34,755 nucleotides of DNA. Origin: a virus. A program made the translations under genes and the position numbers. The stretch lies in the IMG/VR virus record IMGVR_UViG_3300037041_000990, positions 1-34,755 of that record; one strand, 5' to 3'. Shown here piece after piece: positions 30,007-34,755 of the stretch (the stretch's first letter is position 1; the number at the start of each line of letters is the position of its first letter). The notes beneath the pieces are model-generated. The model made no database searches. It was not told the DNA's origin and saw only the letters and a list, made by a program, of their open reading frames with translations.

Positions 30007-30912
30007 ATGGCAACAACCGTAGACAACACAACCAACTATTCCGGTAAATTTGCCGGGGAGTACATCAAAGCTGCATTTTATGCAAATGACAGCTTGCAGG
30101 AAATCACCGTTAAGGAGAACATCGAGTATCGTGCAGTCGTTAAAAAGATTGTAGATAACGTGGTGTTTGCAGATGCGACTTGTGCGTTTGCTCCAACCGG
30201 TACAATTACAATTAACGAGCGTTATCTTACACTCAAGAAGCTACAATTCCAGCAGGAGGTGTGCAAAAATGAATTCCTTAATGACTACATCGCAAAGGAC
30301 ATTCAAAATGGTTCGCTTGGTAGCGGCTTGAACGAGGCTATCATGAGCACTATGCTTGCTGGTATTTCTCAGAACAATGAGAACTTGATCTGGACTGGTA
30401 GCGGTGCAAACGCTGGCGAGTACGACGGACTTCTCCAGTTGATTGGTACAGACGCTGATGGCGACATCAACTTTGTGGCTACTCCGGTTGCCATTACAAG
30501 TGGAAACGTGATATCAAAAGTACAAGCTCTTATTGCAGAGCTTCCACTTGCAGTTAAGAAAGCGTCTGAGAAGCCAGTAATTTACATGAGCTACGACGTA
30601 TGGGAAAACTATATGTACGCACAGCTTGGCACTGGATATGCTACCTATTTGACGACTGGCCCGGAGGTTCAAAAGACATTCATGGGCTTGTTCAAAATTG
30701 CAGTGTGCCCGGGCATGCCAGCAAGCACAATGATTATGTCCCAGCCATCAAACCTTTGGTTTGGCACTAACCTCGTTAGCGACTGGAATAACGTTCAGGT
30801 TGTTGACATGGGTCAGTGGGCAGAGGACAACGTGCGCTTCTCTGCGAAGTTCTTTGCAGGTACTCAGTATGGCGTAGGTGCAGACATTGCAGCATACTCG
30901 ACTTGGTTCTAA
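30007..30912 (+). CDS. Major capsid protein, HK97-fold
   Basis: A 301-residue protein in the position and size of a major capsid protein, following scaffold and protease. Supporting features include an N-terminal helical arm region (KFAGEYIKAAFYANDSLQEI), the segment WTGSGANAGEYDGLLQLI, the A-domain-like MSYDVWENYMYAQLG, and the C-terminal DNVRFSAKFFAGTQYGVGAD. The leader (AAATTAAATAAGAC) is A-rich without a Shine-Dalgarno sequence, typical of highly expressed Bacteroidetes genes. A strong UUCG hairpin follows the stop. Confidence 0.88.
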   Translation: MATTVDNTTNYSGKFAGEYIKAAFYANDSLQEITVKENIEYRAVVKKIVDNVVFADATCAFAPTGTITINERYLTLKKLQFQQEVCKNEFLNDYIAKDIQNGSLGSGLNEAIMSTMLAGISQNNENLIWTGSGANAGEYDGLLQLIGTDADGDINFVATPVAITSGNVISKVQALIAELPLAVKKASEKPVIYMSYDVWENYMYAQLGTGYATYLTTGPEVQKTFMGLFKIAVCPGMPASTMIMSQPSNLWFGTNLVSDWNNVQVVDMGQWAEDNVRFSAKFFAGTQYGVGADIAAYSTWF

Positions 30913-30918
30913 AATCAC

Positions 30919-30942
30919 AGGGGAGGACTTCGGTTCTCCCCT
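30919..30942 (+). terminator. UUCG-capped hairpin after the major capsid gene
   Basis: A 10-bp stem (AGGGGAGGAC with GTTCTCCCCT, one G-T pair) is closed by the very stable TTCG tetraloop, seven bases after the capsid stop codon. No T-run follows. It probably protects the 3' end of the capsid mRNA, or slows polymerase. Confidence 0.7.
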
Positions 30943-30971
30943 ACTTCATAAAACTAAATACTTATAAATAA

Positions 30972-31535
30972 ATGGCTTGTGTCCTTTCTACGGGCTTTTT
31001 GCTCGATTGTAACGAGGGAGTCGGTGGCGTAAAGGAAATCTTTATCGCTAAATGGAACCTATTCTCTGCCGGCGTCACTCAGGATGCGGACGGCATTATT
31101 ACTGGGTTCACGGTAGCTTCACCAGTTACTGTGTTCCGCTACCAGCCGAACCGTAACACTGGTGCTGTAACTATTACACCAACAGCGTCTCTCGAAAACG
31201 GGACGCTCTATTTCGTGCAAGCTGTCGAGCTGACTCTCGGCAAGCTGGATAACGACAAGCGCAAAGAACTCGAGGAGCTCTCGAAGGCTAAGGTTGCTGT
31301 GTTCGTTCGCCTGTACGATGACCAAATCATGATGTGCGGAACTACCGATGGCTGCTTCTTAACTGCTGGTACCTACCAGTCAGGAAAGGCAAAAGGGGAC
31401 CTTAATGGCTACACGCTCACTCTCACAGCAGAGGAGCCAACTCAGCCACTGTTCCTTGAGCAGTACACCGCAGGAGACACTCCTTTCAGCAACTTCTCGC
31501 CAGACATCGTAGTAGATCCTGCCTACCCTGTGTAG
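30972..31535 (+). CDS. Major tail tube protein
   Basis: A 187-residue protein like the major tail proteins of Bacteroidetes phages. The N-terminus (LLDCNEGVGGVKEIFIAKWN), middle (YFVQAVELTLGKLDNDKRKE followed by LEELSKAKVAVFVRL) and C-terminal stretch (GKAKGDLNGYTLTLTAEEP) have the tube-subunit pattern of an exposed loop, a helix and a closing strand. It has an A-rich leader and lies between two strong hairpins, as expected for a product needed in many copies. It lies with the head genes and far from the chaperone. Confidence 0.75.
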   Translation: MACVLSTGFLLDCNEGVGGVKEIFIAKWNLFSAGVTQDADGIITGFTVASPVTVFRYQPNRNTGAVTITPTASLENGTLYFVQAVELTLGKLDNDKRKELEELSKAKVAVFVRLYDDQIMMCGTTDGCFLTAGTYQSGKAKGDLNGYTLTLTAEEPTQPLFLEQYTAGDTPFSNFSPDIVVDPAYPV

Positions 31536-31564
31536 TGATTCATTGTATGTTTTTGTAAATTGGG

Positions 31565-31601
31565 ACGGCGTGGCTCTATGGGTTACGCCGTTTTTTTTTT
31601 T
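31565..31601 (+). terminator. Rho-independent terminator after the tail tube gene
   Basis: A 7-bp perfect stem (ACGGCGT at 31565-31571 with ACGCCGT at 31585-31591) is followed by eleven T's (31591-31601). It lies 30 bases after the tail tube stop. It is the clearest terminator in the rightward block and should lower transcription into the portal genes. Confidence 0.92.
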
Positions 31602-31608
31602 GATTAGT

Positions 31609-31998
31609 ATGATTTACCTACAAGCCAACACACTAAATCAGTCCTTATACTTGTCACTCGACGAGGCACGTCAATACTTCTCGACTTCATTCACGCACTA
31701 CTTGTTCATACTTCGACACGAGGAGAACAGCGCGGCTGGAGTATATTTGGCTCAGGTGCTTCAAGTAGTTAGTGAGTCTCAGCGCGTTACGCAGGTGCTT
31801 GTTGACACAACGGGACTCACACAGATCGGACGCTATCGCTATGCGGTATACGGCCAAAACTCAAGCACCAATGTAAATCCTGCCAACGCTTCTGTAGTGG
31901 GAGAGTGTGAGCAGGGACTATGCACCTTAACCGATGGCACGCAGTATTTTGATGTGCCTCAAATAAATATAGACGACGATGTCATCTACAACGGGTAA
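31609..31998 (+). CDS. Hypothetical head/tail accessory protein (129 aa)
   Basis: A 129-residue protein beginning MIYLQANTLNQSLYLSLDEA. From memory this beta-rich pattern (a strand rich in SLYLSL, then YLFILRHEE, then GRYRYAVYGQNS) recurs in small virion-region proteins of Bacteroidetes phages between the tail tube and portal genes. An in-frame ATG at 31543 lies upstream of the terminator hairpin and would read through it, so I use 31609. The precise role is unknown. Confidence 0.65.
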   Translation: MIYLQANTLNQSLYLSLDEARQYFSTSFTHYLFILRHEENSAAGVYLAQVLQVVSESQRVTQVLVDTTGLTQIGRYRYAVYGQNSSTNVNPANASVVGECEQGLCTLTDGTQYFDVPQINIDDDVIYNG

Positions 31999-32002
31999 TT
32001 TT

Positions 32003-33802
32003 ATGAAGCTGGACCTTAGCCAGTACACACCGGTTAGCGCTGCCGAAAAACTGGACCGTGCTGGCTGGGTGACTTTTGGTGTGGACAACCTGTTCCCAGT
32101 ATACATTACTGAACTTGCACAAAGTTCTCCAATTCATGGTGCGTTGTGTATTTCGATTAGTGATATGGTAGCCGGAAAAGGATTGAAGGCCGGTCAGTAT
32201 CAGGACAGAATCGATGCTCTTGATGTTTATACCGCATTTCAAGGGTGTGCGCGTGACTTGAAGCTATACGGTGGCTTTTACTTGGAGGTTATCTACACTG
32301 TAGACCGCAAGGGGCTGGCAAAAATAAATCACATTCCATTTGAGGAGTGTAGAATTGCAGTAACAGGTGAGGACGAGGAGCAATTTGGCGTTTACCATAG
32401 TCCAGATTGGTCGAACACTCGCAAGAAAAAAAACAAGCCTGTTTTTATTCCTGAGTTTAACGTTAACACCGCCATAGATGAGCCTCGTCAGGTGTACTGG
32501 TGCTTTGATTATACCGGTTCTCAAACCTATCCGAAGCCAGACTACTGGAGTGCGGTCAACTATATTGAGCTCAGTCGCCAAATAGGTATTTTTCACGTGT
32601 CAAACATTCTAAATGGAATGTTTCCGTCAACCATTATTTCATTTTTTAATGGTGAGCAGGACGCTGACTCTATTCGCAAACTGCGCAATGAGTATAACAC
32701 GTATCTTGGCACAGCACACAACAGCGGCAAGACTTTATTTTTGTTCAACGAACCCGGTGCCCAGCCTCCAAAAATTGAGGCATACCCACTTAGCGATGCT
32801 GATAAGCAGTATGAGTACCTAACCAACACCTCTCGCACGGAGGTTATGCTGGCACACCGTGTAACAACGCCGCTTTTGTTTGGTATCCGTGGTGAGGGAG
32901 GAGGATTTGGTAGCAACAAGGATGAAATGGTTGTAGGGCTGGAGATATTCACAAAGCAGGTCATTGAACCAAAGCAAAGAAAGTTATCGGACGCGTTCGA
33001 GGAGATACTTAATTTTGAAATGCAAGGCATTGAGATTGCCGTTGTGCCCAACACGCCAATTATGACGGATAATGGCGCTACTGCAACCGATGTTCAAGCT
33101 CCAAGCCCACAACAGGCACCAGCCGCTCCGGTTCCTGTAGCCCAATCGCTCGAAAAAAAAAAGTTAGTACAGTCTGAGGAGGTAGATATGACTGCCGACG
33201 ACGAGCAGTACTGGCGTGATCGACTTAAGGACCGCGGCGAAGTGATCGACCTGGACGAGTGGGAGCTGGTGCACGAAGGTGAAGCGCTACGTGATGCCGA
33301 CATCGAGCGTCAGTTCTGCGAGAATCTTCAGGAGTACCAGCTCCAGAGTCTCGAAGGCTACGCGGAACCAGAGAAAAAAAGCGCTTGGGGAGATCGCGGC
33401 CTGTACAAGCTCCGCTATGCATACAGCCAGAACCTCACACGCGGCGAGAACGGCGAGACAAAGAGCCGGGAGTTCTGCGTCGACATGGTCGGACTATCGA
33501 AGGGAGGCACAGTGTACCGCTACGAAGACATCCAGCTCATGAGTGAGGCTGGAATCAATGGCCAATTTGCACCAACAGGCAAAACTCAGTACGATTTGTT
33601 TAAGTATGTCGGCGGCTGCTTTTGTCATCATCACTGGAAGCGCCAGATATACTTTAGAAAACGTCAGAACAGCAAGTTTCTCCCTAACAAGGGTCTTGAC
33701 AATGATGTGCGCGTGGGAAATGTACCATATGTAAAGCAAAAAGGCATCGAAGGCATAGCGCCTAACGACAGACCGGGTAGAGGATCACTTAAATACGGAT
33801 AA
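32003..33802 (+). CDS. Portal protein
   Basis: A 599-residue portal protein, which forms the ring at one vertex through which DNA enters. The first 350 residues have a portal-like layout (TFGVDNLFPVYITELAQSSP, FQGCARDLKLYGGFYLEVIY, then LAHRVTTPLLFGIRGEGGGF). The last 240 residues form an extra domain with a Pro/Gln-rich linker, YWRDRLKDRGEVIDLDEWEL, then REFCVDMVGLSKGGTVYRYE, and a basic end (FRKRQNSKFLPNKGLDNDVR). This extension is known in Bacteroidetes phage portals. An upstream ATG at 31979 would overlap the previous gene by 20 bp; I favour 32003. The gene follows the tail tube genes rather than terminase. Confidence 0.85.
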   Translation: MKLDLSQYTPVSAAEKLDRAGWVTFGVDNLFPVYITELAQSSPIHGALCISISDMVAGKGLKAGQYQDRIDALDVYTAFQGCARDLKLYGGFYLEVIYTVDRKGLAKINHIPFEECRIAVTGEDEEQFGVYHSPDWSNTRKKKNKPVFIPEFNVNTAIDEPRQVYWCFDYTGSQTYPKPDYWSAVNYIELSRQIGIFHVSNILNGMFPSTIISFFNGEQDADSIRKLRNEYNTYLGTAHNSGKTLFLFNEPGAQPPKIEAYPLSDADKQYEYLTNTSRTEVMLAHRVTTPLLFGIRGEGGGFGSNKDEMVVGLEIFTKQVIEPKQRKLSDAFEEILNFEMQGIEIAVVPNTPIMTDNGATATDVQAPSPQQAPAAPVPVAQSLEKKKLVQSEEVDMTADDEQYWRDRLKDRGEVIDLDEWELVHEGEALRDADIERQFCENLQEYQLQSLEGYAEPEKKSAWGDRGLYKLRYAYSQNLTRGENGETKSREFCVDMVGLSKGGTVYRYEDIQLMSEAGINGQFAPTGKTQYDLFKYVGGCFCHHHWKRQIYFRKRQNSKFLPNKGLDNDVRVGNVPYVKQKGIEGIAPNDRPGRGSLKYG

Positions 33803-33813
33803 AACTAAAACAC

Positions 33814-34374
33814 ATGGCAGAAGTACTTTTTATATCAGACGTGTACATCAAGAAGTACACACAAGTCAATGGTGCAGTGGACTCTAATTTACTATATCCA
33901 AGCGTTTACTTGGCACAGGATAAGTATCTAAGCCCATGGCTAGGTGCGAATCTTTACTCAAAAATTAAGGAGGACATAGCAAATAACACGCTCACCGGTG
34001 CATATCAGACACTTGTAGATGACTATTGTCGCAAGGTTGTCCTCTGGTGGACCATGGTTGAGGCTCTGCCGTCGCTTGTCTATAAGCTCGACAACGGAAC
34101 GTATGCTCAGCGCACGTCCGATGACTCAAATCCCATGAGTAACGAGGTCATGAATGACATGATTCTCCGCACAAGAAACAACGCAGAGTACTATACAGGG
34201 CTGCTTTTTGATTATTTATGTGCCAACAGCACACTTTTTCCGGAGTATTCTACTAATGTATGGCCACAACGCCCACCGTTGCAGAGGCGTCAGCCATTTG
34301 GTTATGAGTTTAGCTTTAATAATGGCGTGAACGGACCAGCACCTGAGCCGCGTCCTTTAAATTTTATTCCATGA
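33814..34374 (+). CDS. Head-tail connector-like protein (DUF6712-like)
   Basis: A 186-residue helical protein. The pattern FISDVYIKKYTQVNGAVDSN, then YLAQDKYLSPWLGANLYSKI, then a long helical middle is like the small connector or head-completion family (gp6-like; DUF6712 in Bacteroidetes phages) that sits under the portal. The C-terminal 25 residues are Pro/Arg-rich. The gene follows the portal by 11 bases and ends in an ATGA overlap with the next small gene. Confidence 0.7.
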   Translation: MAEVLFISDVYIKKYTQVNGAVDSNLLYPSVYLAQDKYLSPWLGANLYSKIKEDIANNTLTGAYQTLVDDYCRKVVLWWTMVEALPSLVYKLDNGTYAQRTSDDSNPMSNEVMNDMILRTRNNAEYYTGLLFDYLCANSTLFPEYSTNVWPQRPPLQRRQPFGYEFSFNNGVNGPAPEPRPLNFIP

Positions 34375-34493
34375 CCGAAAAAAAGAACGAGAAACGAGTC
34401 TATTTAGAGAAGCTCAAGCGCTATGAAAAAGAGCTGCTGAGCCAACTGAAAAAACTACCACAAAATGAAGGCAATCTGGGCAGAGGTCGGTGA
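34371..34493 (+). CDS. Small charged helical protein (40 aa)
   Basis: A 40-codon frame from an ATG overlapping the connector stop by 4 bp to TGA at 34493. It is a very charged helix (KRVYLEKLKRYEKELLSQLK) overlapping the holin start by 29 bp. It may regulate or couple translation of the holin, or be a short virion component. The evidence is only the tight fit and helical character. Confidence 0.5.
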   Translation: MTEKKNEKRVYLEKLKRYEKELLSQLKKLPQNEGNLGRGR

Positions 34494-34755
34494 GCTATTT
34501 CACCACACACACACATACGTCGTCGGCATCGGAGTCGGCTTACTCGCAAAAATATCTTACGACATATACATGAAACGGACACTCTCATTTTTTCAGTGGG
34601 TCGCAGTCATAGCGCTGTCGGTCTTCTGCGGTTACCTAACTTCTCAGTACTGCCTGAGCACCGGTCATACCGATTTATCACAGATACTTGTGCCGCTAGC
34701 CACACTGTTTGGTGAGAAGTTTATTCAGTACATCATGGAGAATCATAAGACAATC
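34465..34755 (+). CDS. Holin, N-terminal part (continues at 1-186 on the circle)
   Basis: The ATG at 34465 opens a frame that runs off the end of the window and continues in frame at position 151 after the terminal repeat. The product is a 108-residue protein with a short N-terminus, a hydrophobic segment around residues 17-30 (TYVVGIGVGLLAKI) and a second around residues 44-62. Size, two or three membrane segments and a charged tail match small phage holins that form lesions in the inner membrane so that the endolysin can reach peptidoglycan. It overlaps the preceding 40-residue gene by 29 bp, and the endolysin lies two genes downstream on the circle. Confidence 0.75.
   Translation, partial: MKAIWAEVGELFHHTHTYVVGIGVGLLAKISYDIYMKRTLSFFQWVAVIALSVFCGYLTSQYCLSTGHTDLSQILVPLATLFGEKFIQYIMENHKTI
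34606..34755. repeat. Terminal direct repeat, right copy
   Basis: This is the second copy of positions 1-150. The single mismatch, A at 34732 for G at 127, changes codon GTC to ATC (Val to Ile) in the holin gene that spans the join. The conservative change fits natural variation within the phage population better than random error, but sequencing error cannot be excluded. Confidence 0.97.

Noticed and set aside
31543-31608. Longer N-terminus for the 129-residue protein
   Set aside because: It would be translated through the terminator stem and T-run; the Phe-rich part is the T-run read as codons.
1-34755. Integrase, CI-type repressor module, tRNA genes, CRISPR array or insertion sequences
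   Set aside because: No recombinase motifs, cloverleaf-like sequences, regularly spaced repeats or transposase frames were seen.

Overview
The window is one complete, circularly closing genome of a tailed, siphovirus-like phage whose host is most likely a member of the Bacteroidota. The last 150 bases repeat the first 150 with a single mismatch, and a holin gene reads straight through that junction, so the unique circle is about 34,605 bp. The host guess rests on three things: two promoters matching the Bacteroidetes TTG / TAnnTTTG pattern, A-rich late-gene leaders without Shine-Dalgarno sites, and structural and replication proteins that resemble those of Bacteroidetes phages. I see no integrase, tRNA, CRISPR array or insertion sequence, so a virulent lifestyle is likely but not proven.

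Layout. Positions 1-1137 (+) carry the end of the holin, a two-TM holin-like protein and an M15 peptidase endolysin, closed by a bidirectional terminator (about 1137-1165). Positions 1185-12326 (-) form one long leftward block, transcribed from a divergent control region at about 12320-12400. In order of transcription it holds a small HTH protein, a DnaA domain IV-like protein, an SSB-like protein, large terminase, DUF932, small orphan genes, a single-strand annealing protein, a YqaJ exonuclease, a replication protein, DnaB helicase, NinG, a C5-cytosine methyltransferase and more orphan genes. Positions 12394-34755 (+) form the rightward block: a sigma-like factor, small genes, a ParB-N / glycosyltransferase / TET-JBP dioxygenase trio, small paralogues, small terminase, a frameshifted tail assembly chaperone, fibre and baseplate genes, tape measure, protease, scaffold, major capsid, tail tube, portal, head-tail connector and holin.

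The most interesting system is a probable cytosine hypermodification pathway. A Dcm-type methyltransferase (2659-3528) would make 5mC, a TET/JBP-like 2OG-Fe(II) dioxygenase (15243-16037) would oxidise it, and a TET-associated-type glycosyltransferase (14515-15246) would add a sugar. The ParB-N protein (13940-14518) overlaps the glycosyltransferase gene by 4 bp. Such a pathway would protect phage DNA from host restriction.

Other notable points are a T9 slippery site with a 91-codon -1 extension in the chaperone gene; a long second reading frame inside the methyltransferase gene; face-to-face divergent promoters sharing a TTTGCAAA palindrome; terminators and hairpins bracketing the capsid and tail-tube genes; a family of small paralogues with strong Shine-Dalgarno sites in a genome that otherwise lacks them; an unusual order of morphogenesis genes; and a mosaic tail fibre. 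No searches were run, so all family calls come from reading the sequences and from memory of the families.
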